Below are positions 22,913 through 31,184 of a DNA stretch of 64,000 nucleotides, one piece after another. Position 1 is the first letter of the stretch; each line of letters begins with the position of its first letter. The notes beneath the pieces are model-generated. The model searched no databases. It saw only the letters and a list, made by a program, of their open reading frames with translations, and was not told the DNA's origin. This stretch comes from Terrimesophilobacter bigeumensis. Its GTDB lineage: Bacteria > Actinomycetota > Actinomycetes > Actinomycetales > Microbacteriaceae. The stretch is from the NCBI RefSeq assembly GCF_039537265.1, contig NZ_BAABAE010000003.1:186001-250000 (forward strand). Direction: 5' to 3'. A program made the translations under genes and the position numbers.

Positions 22913-24114
22913 CCGGAACCGCCTGGACATCCGCCGGGATGTCGGAGCCTGCAACAGCCCGAGGGCGCCAACTGCGCGAGCGCGGCATGGACCAGGAGCG
23001 GCCGACCATCGACACCTGGCAGGATCCGCCGTTCAACCGCTGGACGTTCTCGCACGTCGACGAGTTCGTCACGAGCGTGAGCATCTCGACCGGCAGGGAG
23101 CGGTCGCAGAAGGCCGTGAACGACCTCGATGCGTTCAGCGGGAAGGTGCCGGAGCTCGAACGGCGACTGGCACAGACCTGGACCGATGTCATCCTCGTCG
23201 TCCACGAGGATCGGATCGTGGGCGAATGGTACGGGGAGGGGTCCCGTCCGGATGACCGGCACCTGCTCATGTCGGTGTCGAAGTCGATCTGCGGCATCGT
23301 CGTGGGCGCGCTCGCCGACGACGGGCTGATCGAGCCGAGCCGCACCGTCGCGCACTACATCCCCGAACTCGCCGAGAGCGCCTACGGCACTGCCACGGTG
23401 CAGCAGGTGCTCGACATGACGGTGGCGGTCGAGTACCTGGAGGAGTACGCCGACCTGAACTCCCATGTGCGCGCCCACGACCGGGTCGCCGGCTGGAGGA
23501 CGCGTTTCGATACGGATCCCAGGGACACCCACGAGTTCCTGATGGGGCTTCGGCCCGCCGGCGAGCACGGGAAGGTGTTCCAGTACTGCTCGGCGAACAC
23601 CGACGTCCTGGCCTGGCTCGTGGAGGTCGTGACCGGGAAGCGCTACCACGAGGTCGTCGGGGAGCGGGTGTGGTCCAGGCTGGATGCGCAGTCGGATGCG
23701 CGGATCACCGTGGACTCGAGCGGCTTCGCCTTCGCGAACGGCGGCATCTCCTGCACGGCGCGCGACCTCGCCGGAGTCGGTCGGCTCATGCTCGCCGGAG
23801 GGGAGTTCGATGGTCGGCGGATCGTGTCCGATGGCTGGGTGCGGGCGACCATGGCCGGGGGCGACCCCGAGGCGGCCCGCGGTCTGCCGTACCAGGACAT
23901 CCATCCGAACGGCTCGTACAAGAACCACTGGTGGGCGACCGGCAACGAACGGGGCAGCGTCTACGCGGTGGGGATCCATGGCCAGTACGTCTGGCTCGAT
24001 CCTCCGACCAGGACCGTGATCGTGAAGTTCTCCTCCGCCCCCGAGGCGCTGGGCAGGACGATGAACTCGGATCATGCCCGGCTCTTCCAGGAGTTGTGCG
24101 CGGCCCTGGAGTGA
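22909..24114 (+). CDS. Serine hydrolase, beta-lactamase/6-aminohexanoate-dimer hydrolase (NylB)-like
   Basis: A 401-residue class C-type serine hydrolase. The nucleophile motif is SVSK (in LLMSVSKSICG), the second motif starts at the Tyr of YCSAN, and HGQ in GIHGQYVWLD takes the place of KTG, as in NylB-like amidases and esterases. No signal peptide is seen, so it should work in the cytosol. It is translationally coupled (GTGA) to the last ATPase gene, which suggests it cleaves the imported compound, perhaps an amide or a cyclic or modified dipeptide. The substrate is not readable. Confidence 0.85.
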   Translation: MTGTAWTSAGMSEPATARGRQLRERGMDQERPTIDTWQDPPFNRWTFSHVDEFVTSVSISTGRERSQKAVNDLDAFSGKVPELERRLAQTWTDVILVVHEDRIVGEWYGEGSRPDDRHLLMSVSKSICGIVVGALADDGLIEPSRTVAHYIPELAESAYGTATVQQVLDMTVAVEYLEEYADLNSHVRAHDRVAGWRTRFDTDPRDTHEFLMGLRPAGEHGKVFQYCSANTDVLAWLVEVVTGKRYHEVVGERVWSRLDAQSDARITVDSSGFAFANGGISCTARDLAGVGRLMLAGGEFDGRRIVSDGWVRATMAGGDPEAARGLPYQDIHPNGSYKNHWWATGNERGSVYAVGIHGQYVWLDPPTRTVIVKFSSAPEALGRTMNSDHARLFQELCAALE

Positions 24115-24121
24115 TCCATGG

Positions 24122-24137
24122 CCGGCCGACGGGCCGG
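24122..24137. terminator. Hairpin between convergent hydrolase and PucR genes
   Basis: CCGGCC-GACG-GGCCGG, a 6-bp GC stem with a 4-nt loop, fills the 23-bp gap between two convergent genes and may terminate in both directions. Confidence 0.45.
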
Positions 24138-25682
24138 TCAGAGCGGGGTGCGCCTGCCTTCGGCGACCAGGGACTTCAGGCAGATCCAGAGGTCGGCGCG
24201 GGTCTGCGGGTCGAGGAGCGATCGGCCGAGCGCGGTCTCCGCCACCGCCAGCCGGTTCGTCATCGTGTTGCGATGGACGCCGAGCGAACGCGCTGCCGCA
24301 CCCAGGTGACCGTTGTGGACGAGGAAGGCATGGAGGGCGTCGATGAGGTCGGCGCTGTCGGCGCGGCCGGTGATGTCGCGCAGCAGCTCGGTCGCGTAGG
24401 CCTGGAGCGCCGAGGGCGGGAGCAGGGCGTCGACGCCCTGCTCGCTGAGTTCCGACCAGCGGACGATCGGTCGTCGCTCGGTGGCGAAGGCGAGCGCGTC
24501 GAGCGCCGCCGACTCGCTCGAACGGAGTTCCGTGGCGGAGACCGTGGGGCCGACGCCCGCCGTGAGGCCGTGGAGGGTGCTCGTGAAGTCCGTGCTCGCG
24601 GCGGTGGCTTCGTCGACGACGATCGCGAGCGACTCCCAGGGGTGCGAACTCCCCTCCGTCGGGACGACGCGGGCCGGCAGACAGCGGTCGGCGAGGCCTA
24701 CCTGCGTCTCGAGGCGGTTCAGAGCCGCCTCGATCATCCGGGCATCGCCCTGAGCACGGACGACGACGGCCGGGCCGGGGGGAAGACCGGTGCCGGGCGA
24801 CGTGTCGCCGAGGAGCGCCTGCGCGGCGGCCAGCTCACCGCGGATCAGGAGGGAGTACACACCTGACCGCAATCGCCGGTCGGCCTGCCGTTCCGCCTGG
24901 GCGCGCCGGCGATCGAGCGCCAGGAGTGCGATGGACGTGGTGACCGCCGAGCGGAGGGGGACGGTGAGCGGACCGTCGGTGGAGAGGACGAGGTAGGCGT
25001 CCACCTCGTCGCCGATGCCGACCGGGTGCACCGTCAACCGCGTCGACACAGTGACCTCCGATGCGGCACCGCGGCCATCGGACCCGACGAGGCGGGCGAC
25101 GAGCGGTCTGGCCCGGTCGAGCAGGTCGTCGTTGCGCGGACCGTGGGCGGTCCCGGCCAGCAGGTCTCCGCGGGGGTTCGTGAGGATCGCCTCTCCATCG
25201 ACGATCGCCCCCAGCGCCTCCAGGACGGCGGCGCCACCGGGGTTCGACACCGCGATCCTGGTGAGCATCCGCTGGTGGTCGAGAGACTCGCGGATGCCCA
25301 GCCTCTCCGCTTTCTCGAGGAGCTCGGCGACGGCGCGGCTGACGGCGATGAAGGGCACGTGGCGAGGCACGGTGAAAAGGTTCAGACCCTCTTCCCGGGC
25401 CGACTCGACCAGCGCGGCCGGCGCCTCGTCGTGCGTGAGCCCGACCCCGAACCCGATCGCGACGACGCCGGCGGCCAGGCAACGCCGCACCAGTTCGCGC
25501 CAGCCCGCTCCCGTCCTCTCGGTCAGGCCGGTTGTCAGGAGGATCTCGCCGCCTTCGAGGAACGGGCTGGGGTCCTCCAGCTCGCTCGTGGCCACCCAGC
25601 TGACTCCGGCATCCGGATCGACGACGGTGAGAGGGGTCAGTGAGAGCGCGGGGAGTTCCAGGATCTGGGCGAGGCGGATCAT
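24138..25682 (-). CDS. PucR family transcriptional regulator
   Basis: A 514-residue regulator. An N-terminal PucR-type sensor domain (about residues 5-130, LAQILELPALSLTPLTVV onward) is followed by a GGDEF-like CdaR middle region and a C-terminal PucR helix-turn-helix (AYATELLRDI, LHAFLVHNGHLGAAARSLGVH, NTMTNRLAVAE). ATG 25682 (MIRLAQ) is preferred; another in-frame ATG lies at 25715 but would overlap the inverted repeat. It is divergent from gabT, so it probably activates GABA or amine catabolism, a common target of this family in actinobacteria (inferred). Confidence 0.85.
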   Translation of the reverse strand: MIRLAQILELPALSLTPLTVVDPDAGVSWVATSELEDPSPFLEGGEILLTTGLTERTGAGWRELVRRCLAAGVVAIGFGVGLTHDEAPAALVESAREEGLNLFTVPRHVPFIAVSRAVAELLEKAERLGIRESLDHQRMLTRIAVSNPGGAAVLEALGAIVDGEAILTNPRGDLLAGTAHGPRNDDLLDRARPLVARLVGSDGRGAASEVTVSTRLTVHPVGIGDEVDAYLVLSTDGPLTVPLRSAVTTSIALLALDRRRAQAERQADRRLRSGVYSLLIRGELAAAQALLGDTSPGTGLPPGPAVVVRAQGDARMIEAALNRLETQVGLADRCLPARVVPTEGSSHPWESLAIVVDEATAASTDFTSTLHGLTAGVGPTVSATELRSSESAALDALAFATERRPIVRWSELSEQGVDALLPPSALQAYATELLRDITGRADSADLIDALHAFLVHNGHLGAAARSLGVHRNTMTNRLAVAETALGRSLLDPQTRADLWICLKSLVAEGRRTPL

Positions 25683-25693
25683 CCTGTCAGTGT

Positions 25694-25721
25694 TGCACAA
25701 CAGCTGGCCCACCACTGTGCA
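25694..25721. promoter_or_regulatory. Candidate PucR operator
   Basis: TGCACA (25694-25699) and TGTGCA (25716-25721) form a perfect 6-bp inverted repeat with a 16-bp spacer in the gap between the divergent PucR and gabT genes, a fitting distance for a dimer binding adjacent turns of the helix. Confidence 0.45.
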
Positions 25722-25752
25722 GTAATGCCACTCATCGCCGGCGCGGTCCGCC

Positions 25753-25758
25753 TATTCT
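25753..25758 (+). promoter_or_regulatory. -10 box for a leaderless gabT mRNA
   Basis: TATTCT ends 7 nt before ATG 25766, so the transcript should start at the ATG; the intervening bases (TTCCCCC) offer no ribosome-binding site. Confidence 0.5.
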
Positions 25759-25765
25759 TTCCCCC

Positions 25766-27151
25766 ATGAACCTCCCCGAAACCCTCGCCGTGGCGAGACC
25801 GCCTCTCACCGGTGGCGGGACCACGTCCCTGCCTCAGATCAGATCGCTCGCGGGGGCGATGCCGGGGCCGCGGTCGACGGAATGGGATGACCGTCGTCGC
25901 CGATCCGTCTCCGCCGCCGTCAGCACCACTCTCCCCGTCTACGCCGCCGCAGCGGGAGGAGGGGTGCTGGTCGACGTCGACGGGAACTCCTTCATCGACT
26001 TCGCCTCCGGAATCGCGGTCACGAGCGTCGGCAGCAGCGCCCCGCCCGTCGTCGATGCGGTCAAGGCCCAACTCGACCAGTTCACCCACACCTGCTTCAT
26101 GGTCACCCCCTACGGTCCATACGTCGAAGTGGCCGAACTGCTCAACCGCATCACTCCCGGCGACTTCGACAAGCGCACCGCGCTCTTCAACAGCGGCGCC
26201 GAGGCGGTCGAGAACGCGGTCAAGATCGCCCGCCGGTACACGGGACGGCCCGCCGTCGTGGCCTTCGACCACGCCTACCACGGGCGCACGAACCTCACCA
26301 TGGCGCTCACCGCGCGTAATCAGCCGTACAAGTCCGGCTTCGGCCCGTTCGCTCCCGAGGTCTATCGCGCCCCGATGTCCTACCCGTTCCGCGACGGAGG
26401 TCGCTCCGGGCAAGCCGCTGCGGCACAGGTCATCGCCGGGATCGAGAGCCAGGTCGGCGCCGAGAACCTTGCCGCCATCATCCTCGAGCCCATCCAGGGT
26501 GAAGGAGGGTTCATCGTCCCCGCCGACGGCTTCCTGCGCGAGCTGGCATCCTGGGCCAGGGCCAACGGAGTCGTCTTCATCGCCGACGAGGTGCAGACCG
26601 GCTTCGCCCGCACGGGGGCGATGTTCGCGTCCGAGCACGAGCAGGTCGAGCCCGACCTCATCGTGACGGCCAAGGGTATCGCCGCCGGGCTGCCGCTCGC
26701 GGCCGTCACGGGCCGCCAGGAGATCATGGACGCCCCGCAGCGCGGTGGACTCGGCGGCACCTACGGCGGCAACCCGCTGGCCTGCGTCGCCGCCCTCGCC
26801 AGCCATCGCATGATCGAGGAGTACGGGCTGGTCGATCGGGCCCGCCGGCTCGGCGAGGTGGTCTTCGAGCGGCTGCGTGCCCTCCAGTCAGCGGACCCGA
26901 GGGTCGGCGATGTGCGCGGTCGCGGCGCGATGATCGCGATGGAGCTCGTGAAGGCGGGGACGCTGGAGCCCGACGCCGCGCTGGCGGAGGCGGTCGTCGA
27001 CTTCGCGCATCGTCACGGCGTCATCCTGCTGCGCTGCGGAACCCTGGGCAACGTCGTGCGACTGCTGCCACCCCTGGTGATCGACGAGTCGCTCCTGGGC
27101 GAGGGCCTCGACGTGCTCGCGGATGTGTTCGCCTCGGGGGGCGCGAGGTGA
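25766..27151 (+). CDS. gabT: 4-aminobutyrate aminotransferase
   Basis: A PLP-dependent class III aminotransferase of 461 residues, transferring the amino group of GABA to 2-oxoglutarate to give succinic semialdehyde. FNSGAEAVENAVKIAR binds the PLP phosphate, the ring Asp is in VVFIADEVQTGFAR, and the Schiff-base Lys is in IVTAKGIAAGLPL; GGTYGGNPLAC is present. A gabD gene follows 160 bp downstream, completing GABA to succinate. The start is supported by the -10 at 25753. Related omega-amino acids could also be substrates. Confidence 0.9.
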   Translation: MNLPETLAVARPPLTGGGTTSLPQIRSLAGAMPGPRSTEWDDRRRRSVSAAVSTTLPVYAAAAGGGVLVDVDGNSFIDFASGIAVTSVGSSAPPVVDAVKAQLDQFTHTCFMVTPYGPYVEVAELLNRITPGDFDKRTALFNSGAEAVENAVKIARRYTGRPAVVAFDHAYHGRTNLTMALTARNQPYKSGFGPFAPEVYRAPMSYPFRDGGRSGQAAAAQVIAGIESQVGAENLAAIILEPIQGEGGFIVPADGFLRELASWARANGVVFIADEVQTGFARTGAMFASEHEQVEPDLIVTAKGIAAGLPLAAVTGRQEIMDAPQRGGLGGTYGGNPLACVAALASHRMIEEYGLVDRARRLGEVVFERLRALQSADPRVGDVRGRGAMIAMELVKAGTLEPDAALAEAVVDFAHRHGVILLRCGTLGNVVRLLPPLVIDESLLGEGLDVLADVFASGGAR

Positions 27152-27215
27152 AGGCCTCGTGTCGATACCCGGATGCGGCGACCGGATGCGGCGGCCGGCT
27201 CGCCTCCCTGCGCCG

Positions 27216-27221
27216 TATTCT
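27216..27221 (+). promoter_or_regulatory. -10 box upstream of gabD leader ORF
   Basis: TATTCT lies 6 nt before GTG 27228, giving the same geometry as the leaderless promoters of gabT and other genes here. It would drive gabD separately from gabT. Confidence 0.45.
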
Positions 27222-27227
27222 GGAGGA

Positions 27228-27296
27228 GTGGGAAGTCCGGCGATGACGTCGGCGTCGGCGGTGTCGACAACGGCAGTGCTGCAACCGCAGTGGTGA
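27228..27296 (+). CDS. Putative 22-residue leader ORF upstream of gabD
   Basis: A short frame from GTG 27228 to TGA 27294, encoding 22 residues rich in Ser, Ala, Thr and Val and ending LQPQW. It begins at the predicted transcription start of the -10 box at 27216 and ends 15 nt before gabD. It has no recognisable homology. It may be a leaderless leader peptide, or chance. The rest of the 160-bp gap contains two GACCGGATGCGGC-like units (27168-27195). Confidence 0.3.
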   Translation: MGSPAMTSASAVSTTAVLQPQW

Positions 27297-27311
27297 GAAA
27301 GAGGTGTGCTC

Positions 27312-28784
27312 GTGAGTGAAGTGCGCGAGGCCGAGCTGTTGGCTTCGGTCCCGGACAAACTGTTCATCGCCGGGAAGTGGGTGGCGGCATCCGGTGGCGG
27401 CACGCTCGACGTGCAGGATCCCTCGACCGGAAAGGTCATCCGTACGATCGCGGATGCGACGGCCGAGGACGCGCAGAAGGCGATGGATGCCGCGGCCGAC
27501 ACTCAGGCTTCCTGGGCGGCGACCGCGCCGCGCGAGCGCAGCAACATCCTGCGCCGTGCCTTCGACCTCCTCATGGAGCGCGCGGACGACTTCGCTCTGC
27601 TCATGACGCTCGAGATGGGCAAGCCGCTCGCCGAGTCTATGGGCGAGGTCAAGTACGGCGGCGAGTTCCTGCGCTGGTTCAGCGAGGAGGCGGTGCGCAT
27701 CCAGGGCCGCTACGGCTCGAACCCCGAGGGCACTGGCACGATGATCGTGACGCAGCGGCCGGTCGGCCCCTGCTACCTCATCACGCCGTGGAACTTCCCG
27801 CTCGCGATGGCGACCCGCAAGATCGCGCCGGCGCTCGCCGCGGGCTGCACGGTCGTCGTCAAGCCGGCCGCGCTCACACCGCTCACGACGCTCGCCTTCG
27901 TGAAGCTGCTCGAGGAGGCCGGGCTGCCGGCCGGGGTCGTCAACGTGCTCACGACATCGTCGTCGAGCGCCGTCTCGAAGCCGATCTTCGCCGATTCGCG
28001 CCTGCGCAAGCTGAGCTTCACCGGGTCGACCCCGGTCGGCGTCGCGCTGCTCAAGCAGGCGGCCGACGGCGTGCTGCGCACCTCGATGGAGCTCGGTGGC
28101 AACGCCCCGTTCGTCGTCTTCGAGGATGCCGACCTCGATGCGGCGGTCGACGGCGCGATGATCGCGAAGTTCCGCAACATCGGCCAGGCCTGCACGGCGG
28201 GCAACCGTTTCATCGTGCAGGAGTCGGTCGCGGACGCGTTCGCGCAGAAAGTGACCGAGCGCGTCAAGGCGTTCAAGGTGGGTCGGGGCACCGACGACGG
28301 CGTCACGATCGGCCCGCTCATCGACACGAAGGCGGTCGAGAAGGTCGGCGCGCTCGTGGCGGATGCCGTGAAACGCGGCGCGAAGGTGCACACCGGCGGC
28401 TCGGCGATCGCCGGCGATGGGACCTTCTTCGAGCCGACCGTCATCAGCGAGGTGAAGCCCGGGAGCGACATCCTGAGCGAGGAGATCTTCGGGCCGGTGC
28501 TGTCGATCGCCACCTTCAAAGACGAGGCGGATGCTGTGCGCATGGCCAACGCCACGGAGTACGGCCTCATCGGCTACGTCTACACGAAGGACCTCGCGCG
28601 CGGCCAGCGGATGATCGACGCGATCGACACGGGCATGATGGGCCTGAACGTCGGGGTCGCCTCGAACGCGGCGGCGCCGTTCGGAGGCGTCAAGCAGTCC
28701 GGCCTCGGCCGCGAGGGTGGCTTCGAGGGCATCCACGAATACCTCTCGACGAAGTACACGCTGACGCCCGCGCACTCCGGCTGA
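27312..28784 (+). CDS. gabD: NAD(P)-dependent succinate-semialdehyde dehydrogenase
   Basis: An aldehyde dehydrogenase of 490 residues. ITPWNFPLAMATRKIAPALA, FTGSTPVGVALL, general-base Glu in MELGGNAPFVVF and the Cys nucleophile in NIGQACTAGNRF match GabD. The C-terminus has the PFGGVKQSGLGREGG signature. It oxidises succinic semialdehyde made by GabT, and would also take the same product of the homoprotocatechuate pathway at 10734-16408. GTG 27312 is preceded by AAAGAGG at good spacing; GTG 27306 is an in-frame alternative. Confidence 0.92.
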   Translation: MSEVREAELLASVPDKLFIAGKWVAASGGGTLDVQDPSTGKVIRTIADATAEDAQKAMDAAADTQASWAATAPRERSNILRRAFDLLMERADDFALLMTLEMGKPLAESMGEVKYGGEFLRWFSEEAVRIQGRYGSNPEGTGTMIVTQRPVGPCYLITPWNFPLAMATRKIAPALAAGCTVVVKPAALTPLTTLAFVKLLEEAGLPAGVVNVLTTSSSSAVSKPIFADSRLRKLSFTGSTPVGVALLKQAADGVLRTSMELGGNAPFVVFEDADLDAAVDGAMIAKFRNIGQACTAGNRFIVQESVADAFAQKVTERVKAFKVGRGTDDGVTIGPLIDTKAVEKVGALVADAVKRGAKVHTGGSAIAGDGTFFEPTVISEVKPGSDILSEEIFGPVLSIATFKDEADAVRMANATEYGLIGYVYTKDLARGQRMIDAIDTGMMGLNVGVASNAAAPFGGVKQSGLGREGGFEGIHEYLSTKYTLTPAHSG

Positions 28785-28785
28785 G

Positions 28786-28811
28786 AGCGAAGGCGATTTC
28801 TCGCCTTCGCT
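28786..28811 (+). terminator. Terminator hairpin after gabD
   Basis: A perfect 11-bp stem AGCGAAGGCGA/TCGCCTTCGCT with loop TTTC starts 1 nt after the gabD stop codon. Confidence 0.75.
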
Positions 28812-28877
28812 GCCGGTGCCAGCGCCGACGGCCGTCTCGGCCGCCGGTCAACCTCGGCGGCGAACGCGCATCGACCG

Positions 28878-28883
28878 TAGGCT
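28878..28883 (+). promoter_or_regulatory. -10 box for a leaderless thiolase mRNA
   Basis: TAGGCT ends 6 nt before ATG 28890, with no ribosome-binding site between; the same spacing recurs in other leaderless genes of the window. Confidence 0.5.
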
Positions 28884-28889
28884 GGGACT

Positions 28890-30050
28890 ATGCACGAAGC
28901 AGTCATCGTCGACGTCATCCGTACCCCCTCCGGCCGTGGCAAGCCGGGCGGTCAGCTCTCCGGCATCCACCCGGTCGACCTGCTCGCGGGGGTGCTCGAA
29001 ACGCTTGTTCAGCGCAGCGACCTCGACCCAGCACTGGTCGACGACGTGATCGGCGGATGCGTGTCGCAGATCGGCGAGCAGGGCTACAACGTCGCGCGGA
29101 ATGCGCTGCTCGCGGCAGGCTTCCCCGATTCGGTGCCCGGCACGACCGTCGACCGGCAGTGCGGGTCGAGCCAGCAGGCTGCGATGTTCGCGGCGCAGGG
29201 CGTCATGACGGGCCAGTACGACATCGCGATCGCGTGCGGTGTCGAGTCGATGAGCCGTATCCCGCTCGGCACCTCCGCGGCTGGCATGGACCGCTACGGC
29301 TCGAAGCTGCGCGCCCGCTACCCCGAAGGGCTTGTCAACCAGGGTGTCTCCGCCGAACTCATCGCGCACAAGTGGGGGCTCGACCGCGACGTGCTCGATG
29401 CGTTCTCGGCCCGATCGCACCGGCTCGCGGTCGAGGCGCGGGAGGCGTTCGCGGATGAGATCGTCCCGGTCGACGGACACACGATCGATGAGACGGTGCG
29501 CGACACCACGACCGCCGAGGGACTTGCCGGCCTGAACCCGGCATTCCGCACCGACGAGCTCGCCGATCGCTTCCCCGAACTCGACTGGCGGATCACGCCC
29601 GGCAACTCGAGCCCGCTCACCGACGGTGCATCCGCCGCCCTCATCATGAGCGCCGAGCGCGCCGAGAGCCTGGGCCTGAAGCCGAGGGCGCGATTCCACG
29701 CCTTCGCCGTGACCGGCAGCGACCCGATCTTCATGCTCACGGGCGTCATCCCGGCAACCCGCAGGGTGCTCGAGCGCGCCGGCCTCACGATCGACGACCT
29801 CGACTGGTACGAGGTGAACGAAGCCTTCGCATCCGTGCCGCTCGCCTGGCAGAAGGAGCTCGGCACGGACCCCGACAAGCTCAACCCGCGCGGCGGGGCG
29901 ATCGCGCTCGGGCACGCGCTCGGGTCATCCGGAACTCGTCTGCTCACGACCCTCGTCAACCAGCTCGAGGCGAGCGGCGGCCGTTGGGGTCTCCAGACCA
30001 TGTGCGAGGGCGGCGGCATGGCCAACGCGACGATCATCGAACGGCTCTGA
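28890..30050 (+). CDS. Thiolase (acetyl-CoA acyltransferase)
   Basis: A 386-residue thiolase. Nucleophile Cys91 is in DRQCGSSQQA, the catalytic His is in ALGHALGSSGTRL, and the second Cys is in MCEGGGMANA. The sequence style (GGCVSQIGEQGYNVARNALL) is that of the degradative FadA/steroid-acyl thiolase group rather than biosynthetic acetoacetyl-CoA thiolase. It probably forms a unit with the following short-chain dehydrogenase for beta-oxidation of a particular acyl-CoA. It could in principle feed the mevalonate pathway at 47033-52994, but there is no linkage. Confidence 0.88.
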   Translation: MHEAVIVDVIRTPSGRGKPGGQLSGIHPVDLLAGVLETLVQRSDLDPALVDDVIGGCVSQIGEQGYNVARNALLAAGFPDSVPGTTVDRQCGSSQQAAMFAAQGVMTGQYDIAIACGVESMSRIPLGTSAAGMDRYGSKLRARYPEGLVNQGVSAELIAHKWGLDRDVLDAFSARSHRLAVEAREAFADEIVPVDGHTIDETVRDTTTAEGLAGLNPAFRTDELADRFPELDWRITPGNSSPLTDGASAALIMSAERAESLGLKPRARFHAFAVTGSDPIFMLTGVIPATRRVLERAGLTIDDLDWYEVNEAFASVPLAWQKELGTDPDKLNPRGGAIALGHALGSSGTRLLTTLVNQLEASGGRWGLQTMCEGGGMANATIIERL

Positions 30051-30067
30051 GCCGGTAGGAGGAAACC

Positions 30068-30088
30068 ATGCAGGAGGTCTCTGAATGA
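30068..30088 (+). CDS. Six-codon upstream ORF coupled to the dehydrogenase start
   Basis: ATG 30068 to TGA 30086 encodes MQEVSE. It has its own strong AGGAGGAAA site and its stop overlaps ATG 30085 of the dehydrogenase as ATGA; its body also contains the AGGAGG used by the dehydrogenase. It may guide ribosomes onto the second start, or be a remnant start. No independent function is claimed. Confidence 0.3.
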   Translation: MQEVSE

Positions 30089-30843
30089 ACATCGGCGGAT
30101 GCTCGGCGCTCGTCACCGGCGGCGCCTCGGGCCTCGGGCTTGCGACGGCGCAGGCGCTCGCCGCGGCCGGCGCCGAGGTCGTGATCCTCGACCTGCCGAA
30201 CTCGAAGGGCGAGCAGGTTCCGGATGTCGTGTTCGCCCCCGCGGACGTCACCGACGAGGCGCAGGTGCGGGCTGCCATCGCGATGGCGACCATGCCGCTG
30301 CGGATCGTCGTCAACTGTGCCGGCGTCGCGACCGCGGAGCGTGCCCTCGGCAAGGAGGGGCCGCTGGCGCTCGACCGGTTCGAGCGGGTCATCCGGGTGA
30401 ACCTGATCGGAACGTTCAACGTCATCCGGCTCGCCTCCGAGGCGATGGCGGCGACGGAGCCGGTGGGCGGGTCGCGACAGGGCGAGTCGGAGCGCGGCGT
30501 CATCGTCAACACGGCGTCGGTCGCCGCGTTCGACGGGCAGATCGGCCAGGCAGCGTACGCCGCCTCGAAGGGCGCGGTCGCGGCGATGACGCTGCCGCTC
30601 GCCCGCGAGTTCGCGGCGCGACTCATCCGTGTCATGACGATCGCGCCGGGAACGTTCGACACCCCGATGTTGGCGGCCTTGCCGGAGGCGGCGCGCGACT
30701 CCCTCGGAGCGCAGGTGCCGCATCCATCGCGCCTCGGCCGACCGGAGGAATACGCGGCGCTCGTGAAGCACATCGTCGAGAACCCGATGCTCAACGGCGA
30801 GGTCATCCGGCTCGACGGCGCCATCCGGATGCAGCCGAAGTAG
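30085..30843 (+). CDS. Short-chain dehydrogenase, 3-hydroxyacyl-CoA dehydrogenase type 2-like
   Basis: A 252-residue classical SDR. The NAD motif TGGASGLG, the Asp that selects NAD (VVILDLPNS), NCAG, catalytic Ser in NTASVAAF, and Tyr and Lys in YAASK are all present. GTFDTPMLAALPE and the short C-terminus resemble HSD10-type enzymes that oxidise 3-hydroxyacyl-CoA or 3-hydroxy-2-methylbutyryl-CoA. The gap to the thiolase stop is only 34 nt, so they are one operon catalysing the last two beta-oxidation steps (inferred). The six-codon ORF above precedes it. Confidence 0.87.
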   Translation: MNIGGCSALVTGGASGLGLATAQALAAAGAEVVILDLPNSKGEQVPDVVFAPADVTDEAQVRAAIAMATMPLRIVVNCAGVATAERALGKEGPLALDRFERVIRVNLIGTFNVIRLASEAMAATEPVGGSRQGESERGVIVNTASVAAFDGQIGQAAYAASKGAVAAMTLPLAREFAARLIRVMTIAPGTFDTPMLAALPEAARDSLGAQVPHPSRLGRPEEYAALVKHIVENPMLNGEVIRLDGAIRMQPK

Positions 30844-30910
30844 CCTGTGGAGAAGTCGGAGCTGGTCATGGGCGACCGCGCTAACCTGCTCGGATGGGTC
30901 GACCTTCAGC

Positions 30911-30929
30911 AGTAATACCGAGTTATACT
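30911..30929 (+). promoter_or_regulatory. Toxin-antitoxin promoter and candidate operator
   Basis: The 19-bp stretch AGTAATACCGAGTTATACT is an imperfect dyad (6 of 9 pairs) containing the -10 TATACT (30924-30929), which ends 6 nt before ATG 30936. A ribbon-helix-helix antitoxin could bind here and block its own promoter, the normal autoregulation of such pairs. Confidence 0.5.
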
Positions 30930-30935
30930 GGGGCG

Positions 30936-31184
30936 ATGAAGACCGCGATCTCTGTTCCCGATGAGCTGTTTGCACGGGTCGATGATGCGGCGGCGCGCAC
31001 TGGTATGAGCCGGTCGGCGTTCTTCTCGGCCGCTGCCGAGCGCTACCTCGCCGCGCTTCGGGACGACGACTTGACGACGAGGATCGATGCCGCGATCGCC
31101 ACGGTCGGTGATCCGCGTGACGAAGCCGTCATCCGCCACAACAACGCGTGGCTGGCCGCCGAGACGGAGACCGAACACTGGTGA
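30936..31184 (+). CDS. Antitoxin, ribbon-helix-helix (MazE-like)
   Basis: An 82-residue protein beginning MKTAISVPDELFARVDDAA, followed by GMSRSAFFSAAAERYLAAL: a CopG/MetJ-type strand-helix-helix fold that binds DNA as a dimer. The acidic, Trp-terminated C-terminus probably wraps and neutralises the toxin. The stop overlaps the toxin GTG (GTGA), giving the standard antitoxin-first order. Start 30936 is supported by the -10 box at fitting distance. Confidence 0.88.
   Translation: MKTAISVPDELFARVDDAAARTGMSRSAFFSAAAERYLAALRDDDLTTRIDAAIATVGDPRDEAVIRHNNAWLAAETETEHW

Noticed and set aside
22909..24114. Calling the serine hydrolase a beta-lactamase resistance enzyme.
   Set aside because: No signal peptide, third motif is HGQ rather than KTG, and it is coupled to a nutrient importer.
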